From Pyramidobacter sp. (GTDB lineage Bacteria > Synergistota > Synergistia > Synergistales > Dethiosulfovibrionaceae): 5,264 nucleotides of DNA. Positions 1-5,264 of the stretch are shown one piece after another; within the stretch, counting starts at the first letter, position 1; each line of letters begins with the position of its first letter. Made by a program: the position numbers and the translations under genes. The DNA is taken from contig JAEEUD010000144.1 of assembly GCA_016286835.1 (NCBI GenBank), forward strand, positions 1 through 5,264. Direction: 5' to 3'. Under the pieces are notes generated by a model. It saw only the letters and a program-made list of their open reading frames with translations. It was not told where the DNA came from and searched no databases.

Positions 1-452
1 CGGAGCACCACGTCATGGTCGGTGCCGCATTGCTGACGGCGTACAAAAACGCCGGCGGGAAGATCGACCTGAGCCGCGCCCTGCGCGAGATGTTCCGCCG
101 CGGCAAGGGCGTGTCGGGCGGCGCGTGCGGCTTCTGGGGCGCGTGCGGAGCTGCCGTCAGCGCCGGCATCTTCGTCTCGATCGTGACGATGGCGTCGCCG
201 CTGGCCGTTGAACCGTGGGGTCTGGCCAATCTGGCAACGGCCCGCGCCCTCGAACGCATCGGCGCCCTCGGCGGGCCGCGGTGCTGCAAGCGCAACTCCT
301 ACACCGCCGTCCTCGCCGCCGTCGAGTTCGCGAAAGAAAAACTCGGCGTCGTCATGGAAACGACACCCGTCATCTGCACCCGCTCGGCGAAAAACAGCGA
401 GTGCATCGGCAAGCGCTGCCCGTACAACGCGCACTTTGAGGGCAGAAAATAA
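1..452 (+). CDS. DUF5714-family cysteine-rich protein, 3' part (start lies upstream of window)
   Basis: The frame is open from the left edge (first full codon 3-5, reading E-H-H-V-M-V-G-A-A-L-L-T-A-Y) and stops with TAA at 450-452, giving 149 visible residues. The ATG at 15 is internal: the family motif EHHVMVGAALLTAY runs straight through it, so the true start is outside. From recall, the family (DUF5714) has an N-terminal cysteine-rich, zinc-ribbon-like part followed by this C-terminal core. Counting from the first visible residue, the core shows G-G-A-C-G-F-W-G-A-C-G (Cys 42 and 48), G-G-P-R-C-C-K-R (Cys 94-95), one Cys at 125 and C-I-G-K-R-C-P (Cys 134 and 139). Seven cysteines in conserved-looking motifs suggest a metal or Fe-S site, but this is inference. 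The function is unknown. No signal peptide can be judged, and the middle segment (about residues 50-66) is mildly hydrophobic but not a clear membrane helix. The gene converges on the ABC operon and ends just before a strong terminator. Confidence 0.85.
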   Translation, partial: EHHVMVGAALLTAYKNAGGKIDLSRALREMFRRGKGVSGGACGFWGACGAAVSAGIFVSIVTMASPLAVEPWGLANLATARALERIGALGGPRCCKRNSYTAVLAAVEFAKEKLGVVMETTPVICTRSAKNSECIGKRCPYNAHFEGRK

Positions 453-473
453 ATACTCAGCATACAATACAAT

Positions 474-515
474 ACACCGCTGTGCGGGAAACATTTCCCG
501 CACAGCGGTGTTTTT
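474..515 (+). terminator. Rho-independent terminator of the DUF5714 gene, probably shared with the convergent operon
   Basis: A perfect inverted repeat of 17-18 bp pairs 474-490 with 495-511 around a 4-nt loop (491-494, ACAT). A run of five T (511-515) follows immediately on the plus strand, starting 22 nt after the DUF5714 stop. Read on the minus strand, the same stem is preceded by A5 and followed by a T-rich but interrupted tract (ATTGTATTGTATG). It could therefore also end the ABC operon, whose last stop is at 552-554, though less canonically. No other terminator candidate lies between the two convergent genes. Confidence 0.93.
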
Positions 516-551
516 CATTGCGAATGTTTCTTTCAGTGTGTCACTGCCGTG

Positions 552-1658
552 CTAGATCGTCTGACGGCGGGCGCGTTCCTTCTCGGCGGCCTCGTCCTCA
601 GCGGGATACCACATCGGCGAGACGAGCTTGACGCAGCACTTTTCGCCTTCGGCGAAGCGGACGCGGTGAGGCGTCTGCACCTTGAGCATCTGCGAGCCGA
701 CGGGGATCAGGTACTCGGTGCGGTCGGTGAGGAAGATGCGCTTGGCGACGTGGGTGACGTAGCCGTCCTCGCCGCCGGTCAGCTCGATGGCGTTGGGGCG
801 GGTGGCGACGACCATCTTGTCGGCCGCCTCGGGCGGGATGGTCAGATCGATGGCTTGCTCGGCGTCGCCTTCAGCGAACACCTTGCCGTCGCGCACGTTG
901 ACGTTGATGAACGTGCTCTCGCCGAGGAAGCTGTGCACGAAGCGGTTGACGGGCTTGTTGTACAGGTTCTCGGGCGTGTCGATCTGCATGATCTTGCCCA
1001 TGTCGCAGACCATCATGCGGTCGGAGATGGCCATGGCCTCGGACTGGTCGTGCGTGACGAAGATGATCGTGAAGTTGAACTTGTTCTGCAGCTCCTTGAT
1101 CTCGAAGCGCATCGACTCGCGCAGCTTGGGATCGAGGTTGGACAGAGGCTCGTCGAGCAGCATGACCTTGGGCTGGGTGACGATGGCGCGGGCCAGAGCG
1201 ATGCGCTGCTGCTGGCCGCCGGAGAGGTCGCCGGGATAGACTTTCTCAAGGCCGGTGAGGCTGGTATGTTTGAGGGCTTCTGCCACCTTCTTGTTCACGT
1301 CCGTCTTGTTCATGCCCTGGATGCGCAGCGGGAACGCGACGTTCTCGAAGACGTTCATGTGGGGCCACACGGCGAAGGCCTGGAAGACCATGCCGAGGCC
1401 GCGCTCCTCGGGCGGGACGTAGAGGTTCTGGCTCTTGACCGACACGGGGCGGCCGCACAGTTCGATCTCGCCCTCGCTGAGGTCTTCAAAGCCGGCGATC
1501 ATGCGCAGCGTTGTCGATTTGCCGCAGCCGGAGGGGCCGAGGAACGAGAAGCACTCGCCCTCGTGCACGCTCAGGTTGAAATTGTCAACGGCGACGATGT
1601 CGCCCAGCGTCTTGGTCGTGAAGCGTTTGGTTACGTTGCGGAGTACGACTTGATCCAT
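552..1658 (-). CDS. ABC transporter ATP-binding protein 2 (FbpC/PotA-like, TOBE domain)
   Basis: This 368-residue cytoplasmic ATPase is the last gene of the importer operon and should hydrolyse ATP to drive uptake through the upstream permease. Visible motifs in order are: Walker A GPSGCGKST (41-49), Q-loop Gln93 in FQAFAVWPHM, ABC signature LSGGQ (145-149), Walker B VMLLDEP (165-171, catalytic Glu170), D-loop SNLD (173-176) and the switch His203 in VTHD. All catalytic residues are present. The C-terminal part (about 285-355) fits a TOBE-type regulatory/substrate-contact domain, ending in VKLVSPMWYPA and a charged tail. The length is normal for this family (about 350-370). The ATG at 1656-1658 was chosen because it starts the standard MDQVVLRNVTKRF opening, lies 4 nt after the permease stop and has an SD (AGGAAGGGGG, 1668-1677) inside the end of the permease gene. 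The VWPHM segment resembles FbpC-type ATPases of the iron/phosphonate/sugar-phosphate group. Substrate cannot be read from this subunit. Confidence 0.95.
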   Translation of the reverse strand: MDQVVLRNVTKRFTTKTLGDIVAVDNFNLSVHEGECFSFLGPSGCGKSTTLRMIAGFEDLSEGEIELCGRPVSVKSQNLYVPPEERGLGMVFQAFAVWPHMNVFENVAFPLRIQGMNKTDVNKKVAEALKHTSLTGLEKVYPGDLSGGQQQRIALARAIVTQPKVMLLDEPLSNLDPKLRESMRFEIKELQNKFNFTIIFVTHDQSEAMAISDRMMVCDMGKIMQIDTPENLYNKPVNRFVHSFLGESTFINVNVRDGKVFAEGDAEQAIDLTIPPEAADKMVVATRPNAIELTGGEDGYVTHVAKRIFLTDRTEYLIPVGSQMLKVQTPHRVRFAEGEKCCVKLVSPMWYPAEDEAAEKERARRQTI

Positions 1659-1662
1659 AACG

Positions 1663-3372
1663 CTAGACCCCCTTCCTGTCCTTGGTGATGTACTTGACGA
1701 TGGTGTCGCAGATGAAGATCAGCACGATGGCGACGGAGCCAAGCGCGGCGGCTTCCGACATACTGCCGGCGTCCTGCATGGCGTAGATCTGCACGCCCAG
1801 CGTGCGGGTATAGGGGCCGTAGAGCAGGATCGACGTGGTGACTTCGCGCATGGCGGGGAGGAAGATGAGGAAGAAGCCGGCGACCATGGCGGGACGGATG
1901 AGCGGCAGCGTGATGTCCTTGAGGCTCTCGGTGTGCGAGGCGCCGCAGGTGCGGGCGGCCTCTTCAAGCGACGAGTGCACCTGGAGCAGCGCGGCTGACG
2001 AGCTCTTCATCGAGAAGGACAGATAGCGCGCCAGGTAGGCCACGATGATGATCCAGATCGTGTTGTACAGCGACACGCCGAGGCTTCCCGACCAGGCCAG
2101 GATGACGCCGACGGCGAGAACGGTGCCGGGGATCGAGTAGGGCAGCACGGAGAGGATCTCGAGCAGGCCCTTTCCCTTGGGACGGATCTTCTGGACGACG
2201 TAGGCGATCAGCGTGCCCAGCGACATGCAGACGACGCCGGCGACGACGGACGCGAACATCGAGTTCTTGATCGAGTCGAACGTGCCCGACGACTTGAAGA
2301 CGCTGATGTAGTTGGCCAGCGTGAAGTTGGAAGGCACGAGCGCGTTGCCGTAGCCGTTGACGAGGGCCACGAGGAAGATCATGACCAGCGGCACGACGAC
2401 GATCAGCAGCAGCGTCACGATCGACAGCACCAGCAGCGGCAGCTTGGAAGCGCGCAGCTTGATGAGCGTGGGTCTCATGCTCTTGCCCTTGATGATGTCG
2501 TAGCTGCCGGAGCTGAGCACGTGCTTCTGTACGATCAGCGCCAGCGACACGACCACGACCAGCATGATCGACAGCGCCGCGCCTTGTCTGATGCCCTCGA
2601 AGCTGCCCTCCGCGCTTTGGATGGCGTCAAAGATTCGCGTCGGCAGCGTGAAGATGCCCTGCGAGAAGCCGAGGATCGACGGCACGCCGAAGTGCGCCAG
2701 CGAGGTGATGAGGATCAGCAGCGCGCCGGCGGAGATGGCGGGCAGGACCAGCGGCAGCGTGATCTTGCGGATGACGGTCATCTGCTTGGCGCCGGCGATG
2801 CGCGCGCACTCCTCAAGCGTCGGGTCCATGCGCTCAAGGGCGCTGACCACCTGCATGAAGACGAAGGGGAAGTAGTACGAGATCTCGACGAAGACGATGC
2901 CCCAGACGCTGTTGATGTTGAGGATGAAGCCGAACGTCGGGCGCAGCCACTTGTTGAGGTAGCCGGCGCGGCCGCCGAGCAGCAGCTTCCAGGCCATGGC
3001 GCCGAGGAAGGGCGGGAACATGTAGGGGATGCTGAACAGCGCGCGCATCAGTCCCTTGGCGGGAATGTCGCTGCGGCCCAGCAGCCAGGCGTAGAACACG
3101 CCCATGATCGTGCCGAACACGGTGACGAAGAACGCGATCTTGACCGTGTTCCACATCGCGCCGAGGTTCTTGGGGTCGAGCAGCTGCGTCTTGAACAGCT
3201 CGGGGTTGAACTGCCCCTGATAGAAGAACGCGTGGTACACGATCATGAAGACGGGGATGACGACGATGATCAGCAGCAGCACGAAGCTGAGGATGGTCAG
3301 CGCGCCGTCGAGACTGACGCGGCGGCCTTCGAGAGCCGCAAGGTCCTTCTGTTTGCCGAAGCCGATGCTCAT
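1663..3372 (-). CDS. ABC transporter permease, two fused BPD_transp_1 domains (FbpB/AfuB-like)
   Basis: This 569-residue inner-membrane protein should form the complete translocation channel on one chain. About 12 hydrophobic helices can be read, roughly at residues 23-49, 72-98, 108-131, 150-178, 204-234, 262-284, 310-338, 370-395, 402-426, 432-455, 490-517 and 540-561. Each half carries an EAA coupling loop that docks onto an ATPase: E187-E-C-A-R-I-A-G-A through I204-T-L-P to P211 in the first half, and E471-A-A-R-T-C-G-A through I487-T-L-P to P494 in the second. A basic linker (about 287-310) joins the halves. The length matches fused FbpB-type permeases (about 500-700). The start at 3370-3372 overlaps the stop of ATPase 1 as ATGA and has a strong SD (GAAGGAGG, 3383-3390) 10 nt upstream. 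The TAG stop at 1663-1665 is 4 nt before ATPase 2. The C-terminus is short and charged (KDRKGV). The fused form occurs in iron, sugar-phosphate and phosphonate importers, so the substrate stays open. Confidence 0.95.
   Translation of the reverse strand: MSIGFGKQKDLAALEGRRVSLDGALTILSFVLLLIIVVIPVFMIVYHAFFYQGQFNPELFKTQLLDPKNLGAMWNTVKIAFFVTVFGTIMGVFYAWLLGRSDIPAKGLMRALFSIPYMFPPFLGAMAWKLLLGGRAGYLNKWLRPTFGFILNINSVWGIVFVEISYYFPFVFMQVVSALERMDPTLEECARIAGAKQMTVIRKITLPLVLPAISAGALLILITSLAHFGVPSILGFSQGIFTLPTRIFDAIQSAEGSFEGIRQGAALSIMLVVVVSLALIVQKHVLSSGSYDIIKGKSMRPTLIKLRASKLPLLVLSIVTLLLIVVVPLVMIFLVALVNGYGNALVPSNFTLANYISVFKSSGTFDSIKNSMFASVVAGVVCMSLGTLIAYVVQKIRPKGKGLLEILSVLPYSIPGTVLAVGVILAWSGSLGVSLYNTIWIIIVAYLARYLSFSMKSSSAALLQVHSSLEEAARTCGASHTESLKDITLPLIRPAMVAGFFLIFLPAMREVTTSILLYGPYTRTLGVQIYAMQDAGSMSEAAALGSVAIVLIFICDTIVKYITKDRKGV
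1668..1677 (-). promoter_or_regulatory. Ribosome binding site of ATPase 2, inside the permease gene
   Basis: On the minus strand AGGAAGGGGG lies 9 nt before the ATG at 1656-1658 and spans the final codons of the permease. It decides the ATPase 2 start and is a G-rich variant rather than a perfect AGGAGG. Confidence 0.8.
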
Positions 3373-4460
3373 GCTGTCTGCGCCTCCTTCTTAGCGGGAT
3401 AGTAGCGGGGATTGACGAGCTTCACGCCGGTCACTTCGCCCGCCTTGACCGTGCCGCGCTGCATCGCGTCGAGAGCCGACTGCTGCACGCGCAGCTCGCG
3501 CGTGCCGAGCGTGACACGGTAGTCGTACTCGCTGCCGAGGAACGTGCAGCGGTTGACCTTGACCTTGATCGGCGACTCGGGATCGAAGACGATGTCGTTG
3601 GGACGCACGCCAAGCTCCACGCCCGCTGCGAGGTCAAGCCCCGCGGGCAGCTCTTCCGGCCAGGGGATGACGCCGTCGCCGACATCCAGTCCGATACCGC
3701 CGTCCTTGGCGACGACGGGGATGAAGTTGGAAACGCCGATGAATTCGAACGTGAAGCGGTTGGCAGGACGCAGGATGATGTCCTCGTCCGTGCCCAGCTG
3801 GCACAGCGTGCCGTCCTGCTCCATGATCGCCATCTTGTCGCAGAGCTGGAGCGCCGACTGCTGATCGTGCGTGATGTAGAAGATCGTCGTGCCCAGATTG
3901 CGCTGGATCTCGCGGATCTCGAGCAGCATCTGCTCGCGCAGCTTGGCGTCGAGGTTGGTGATCGGCTCGTCCATGACGATGACTTCGCCGTCGCCGACGA
4001 GGGCGCGGGCAATGGCGACGCGCTGCTGCTGGCCGCCCGAAAGCTGGCTGGGCAGGTGGTTGGCGTATTCGACCATCTTCACCTGCTCAAGCGCGTGATG
4101 GGCGCGCTTGAACGCTTCGTCCTTGGGAACGTGGCGCTTCTTGAGCGGATAGAGGACGTTCTCGGCCACGGTCATATGCGGCCACACGGCGTAGTCCTGG
4201 AAGACGATGCCGATGTTGCGGCGCTCGACGGGCACGTTGATGCGCTTTTCCGCGCTGAACAGGCAGGTGTCGCCTACCCAGATCTCTCCAGTGTCCGGCT
4301 TGTTCAGCCCCAGCAGGCAGCGGACCAGCGTGGTCTTGCCGCAGCCGGAAGGTCCGACCAGGCAGAGGATCTGGCCGTCTTCCACTTCGAGGCTGAAGTT
4401 CTTGAGGATCACGTTCTTGCCGTAACTGAAGGAGATGTCCTTAAATACGATCTTACCCAT
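3369..4460 (-). CDS. ABC transporter ATP-binding protein 1 (FbpC-like, TOBE domain)
   Basis: This 363-residue cytoplasmic ATPase lies upstream of the permease. Motifs in order are: a likely A-loop Tyr13, Walker A GPSGCGKTT (36-44), Q-loop Gln88 in FQDYAVWPHM, signature LSGGQ (140-144), Walker B VIVMDEP (160-166, catalytic Glu165), D-loop TNLD (168-171) and switch His198 in ITHD. All are intact, so it should be an active ATPase. The C-terminal region (about 275-357) fits a TOBE domain and ends VKLVNPRYYPA, closely echoing the end of the second ATPase in this operon, which suggests an ancient duplication. The start at 4458-4460 is supported by the SD AGGAGG (4468-4473) with a 7-nt spacer. The stop overlaps the permease start by 4 nt (ATGA), which predicts translational coupling. 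A 140-bp gap containing a stem-loop separates it from the binding-protein gene, so it may be expressed at a lower level than that gene. Confidence 0.95.
   Translation of the reverse strand: MGKIVFKDISFSYGKNVILKNFSLEVEDGQILCLVGPSGCGKTTLVRCLLGLNKPDTGEIWVGDTCLFSAEKRINVPVERRNIGIVFQDYAVWPHMTVAENVLYPLKKRHVPKDEAFKRAHHALEQVKMVEYANHLPSQLSGGQQQRVAIARALVGDGEVIVMDEPITNLDAKLREQMLLEIREIQRNLGTTIFYITHDQQSALQLCDKMAIMEQDGTLCQLGTDEDIILRPANRFTFEFIGVSNFIPVVAKDGGIGLDVGDGVIPWPEELPAGLDLAAGVELGVRPNDIVFDPESPIKVKVNRCTFLGSEYDYRVTLGTRELRVQQSALDAMQRGTVKAGEVTGVKLVNPRYYPAKKEAQTA
3383..3390 (-). promoter_or_regulatory. Ribosome binding site of the permease, inside the ATPase 1 gene
   Basis: On the minus strand GAAGGAGG lies 10 nt before the ATG at 3370-3372 and within the last codons of ATPase 1. 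Together with the ATGA stop/start overlap it supports coupled translation of ATPase 1 and the permease. Confidence 0.88.
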
Positions 4461-4467
4461 TTAAAGG

Positions 4468-4473
4468 CCTCCT
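4468..4473 (-). promoter_or_regulatory. Ribosome binding site of ATPase 1
   Basis: On the minus strand AGGAGG lies 7 nt before the ATG at 4458-4460. This fixes the start of ATPase 1 and shows it has its own strong initiation site after the 140-bp spacer. Confidence 0.9.
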
Positions 4474-4496
4474 GACTTCTTTTACACTCTTGCGGC

Positions 4497-4510
4497 CGCT
4501 TCGCGAAGCG
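4497..4510. repeat. 14-bp perfect palindrome CGCTTCGCGAAGCG in the operon spacer
   Basis: The sequence is its own reverse complement. It lies between the intra-operon hairpin and the SD of ATPase 1, and partly overlaps a second small palindrome (GCGGCCGC, 4492-4499). In RNA it could form a short 5-bp stem with a CGCG loop. It may be chance in GC-rich DNA, a weak secondary hairpin near the ribosome-binding region, or a protein-binding site; nothing here decides between these. Confidence 0.35.
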
Positions 4511-4521
4511 CAAAATACAGA

Positions 4522-4552
4522 AAGGGGGAACAGCGCGAGACTGTCCCCCCTT
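4522..4552 (-). terminator. Intra-operon stem-loop, possible partial terminator or mRNA-stabilising hairpin
   Basis: On the minus-strand transcript, 4552-4541 (AAGGGGGGACAG) pairs with 4533-4522 (CTGTTCCCCCTT) as a 12-bp stem around a 7-nt loop (4534-4540). The only non-Watson-Crick pair (4545/4529) is G-U on the minus strand but A-C on the plus strand, so the structure is built for minus-strand RNA. The tail is T-rich but broken (TTTCTGTATTTT overlapping the stem end), so termination is probably incomplete. It starts about 50 nt after the binding-protein stop and sits before ATPase 1. This is a common place for hairpins that keep binding-protein mRNA more abundant than transporter mRNA. Confidence 0.7.
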
Positions 4553-4600
4553 GTTCATCTGCGGGTCACAAATCGCCGCGATACGGTATTCGTCTGTTCT

Positions 4601-5264
4601 TTAGCGGAAGATCTTGTCGAAGGCAGCCTTGCTCTCGGCTTCCTTCTCGACGACGTCCTTCATATCGCTGGCCATGGCCTTGGCGGCGATGGCGGCAACG
4701 TCGGCCTTCTGCTGGATGCCCGCGCGGACGGAAAGCAGATTCTGGGCGACGATGATCTCCTGGCCTTCCTTGGAGAGGATGAAGTCATAGAGCAGCTTGC
4801 CGTTCTCCATGTTCTTGGCGTTCTTGACGAGGCCGATGGGGCTGAAGATCGAAACGGTCTCCTCAGGATAGACGAACTCGATGGGCGAGCCCTTCTCCTT
4901 GATGTTCTCGGTGACGTAGTCGAGGCAGACGCCAACGTCGTACTCGCCGGCCGCGATCTCGTTGTGCGTGGCGGTGGTGCCGCTGGCCATCTTGCAGCCG
5001 TTGGCCTTGAGGCCCTCGAAGAAGGTGACGCCGTACTTGGGGTTGGCCATCATGGCGTTTCTCCAGTACTTGGTCGTGCCGGCCGTGTTCGGGTCGGTCA
5101 TGACGAGCGCGTCCTTCCACTTGGACGAAAGCAGGTCGTTCCAGGTCTTGGGGATATCGTCACCCTTGACGTTCTGGGTGTTGTAGGCAATGCCCATGTT
5201 CATCATACGGGCGCCGGTGTAGTATCCCTCAGCATCGACGAACGCCTTGTCGATGAACTCGGTC
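4601..5264 (-). CDS. ABC transporter substrate-binding protein, C-terminal part (AfuA/FbpA-like, start outside window)
   Basis: The frame is open to the right edge. It includes 19 codons before the first in-window Met (5204-5206), so that Met is internal and the signal peptide and N-lobe lie outside. About 220 residues are visible, against roughly 330-350 for the family, and the gene stops with TAA at 4601-4603. From the first visible residue, family landmarks are MGIAYNT (23-29), PKTWNDLLSSKWK (38-50), a ligand-loop-like D-P-N-T-A-G-T-T (57-64), G-E-Y-D-V-G-V-C-L-D-Y (106-116), K-G-S-P-I-E-F-V-Y-P-E-E (124-135) and G-L-V-K-N-A-K-N (144-151). This pattern fits the COG1840-type binding proteins for Fe(3+), 2-aminoethylphosphonate or hexose phosphates. 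The FbpA tandem-tyrosine iron site would be expected near residues 112-119, where only Tyr116 is present, so a non-iron substrate is plausible (inference). The C-terminus is a charged helix-like segment. This is the promoter-proximal gene visible in the importer operon; its promoter is not in the window. Confidence 0.93.
   Translation of the reverse strand, partial: TEFIDKAFVDAEGYYTGARMMNMGIAYNTQNVKGDDIPKTWNDLLSSKWKDALVMTDPNTAGTTKYWRNAMMANPKYGVTFFEGLKANGCKMASGTTATHNEIAAGEYDVGVCLDYVTENIKEKGSPIEFVYPEETVSIFSPIGLVKNAKNMENGKLLYDFILSKEGQEIIVAQNLLSVRAGIQQKADVAAIAAKAMASDMKDVVEKEAESKAAFDKIFR

Noticed and set aside
460..474. Short tandem ATACA-like repeat before the terminator
   Set aside because: Only two to three imperfect 5-nt units. 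It is more simply explained as the A/T-rich flank of a bidirectional terminator.
533..546. Small inverted repeat CAGTG-TGT-CACTG just after the operon's last stop
   Set aside because: Only 5 bp of stem with a 3-nt loop and no T tract; too weak to call a terminator beside the much stronger hairpin at 474-511.
549..1688. Long plus-strand reading frame (379 codons) antisense to ATPase 2
   Set aside because: Its product is rich in His, Asp, Glu, Ala and Val with no recognisable motif. It mirrors a clearly real ATPase and arises from GC-rich codon bias on the opposite strand.
2521..3402. Plus-strand reading frame (293 codons) antisense to the permease
   Set aside because: Very charged, low-complexity product (runs of D, E, R, Q, H) with no family features. 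It lies opposite a convincing 12-helix permease, so it is a shadow frame.
3867..4475. Plus-strand reading frame (202 codons) antisense to ATPase 1
   Set aside because: Same antisense codon-bias pattern as the other shadow frames, no SD support, and opposite a complete set of ATPase motifs.
4481..4513. Possible internal promoter before ATPase 1 (TTGCGC and TGTAAA on the minus strand)
   Set aside because: The spacing between the two hexamers is 21 nt, too long for a sigma70-type promoter, and both hexamers are poor matches.

Overview
This window is about 60% GC and is bacterial in style: packed genes, strong Shine-Dalgarno (SD) sites and Rho-independent hairpins. Protein style and base composition would fit a high-GC anaerobe, for example a Synergistota member such as Pyramidobacter. 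That is a low-confidence impression, because no rRNA or marker gene is present.

Layout. Positions 1-452 (+) hold the 3' part of a cysteine-rich DUF5714-family gene that begins before the window. Positions 453-551 are a short convergent intergenic region containing a near-perfect hairpin terminator. Everything to the right is on the minus strand and forms one ABC importer operon of the ferric-iron/phosphonate/sugar-phosphate superfamily (FbpABC/AfuABC/PhnSTUV-like). In transcription order it contains: the C-terminal part of a periplasmic or lipoprotein substrate-binding protein (4601-5264, start outside the window); a 140-bp spacer with an intra-operon stem-loop; ATPase 1 (3369-4460); a fused two-domain permease (1663-3372); and ATPase 2 (552-1658). 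ATPase 1 and the permease overlap by 4 nt (ATGA). The permease and ATPase 2 are 4 nt apart.

How the genes work together. The binding protein would deliver a solute to a 12-helix permease in which both transmembrane domains are on one chain. Two distinct ATPases, each with a complete set of catalytic motifs, would power it. This differs from the usual FbpABC layout with one ATPase gene, and suggests a heterodimeric nucleotide-binding pair. The visible part of the binding protein lacks the tandem-tyrosine iron ligand of FbpA where it would be expected, so the substrate is open and should not be assumed to be Fe(3+).

No mobile element, CRISPR array, tRNA or rRNA was seen. The window looks like ordinary core metabolism or transport. 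The points worth a second look are the paired ATPases, the substrate question and the intra-operon hairpin. I did not find evidence of a previously undescribed system.
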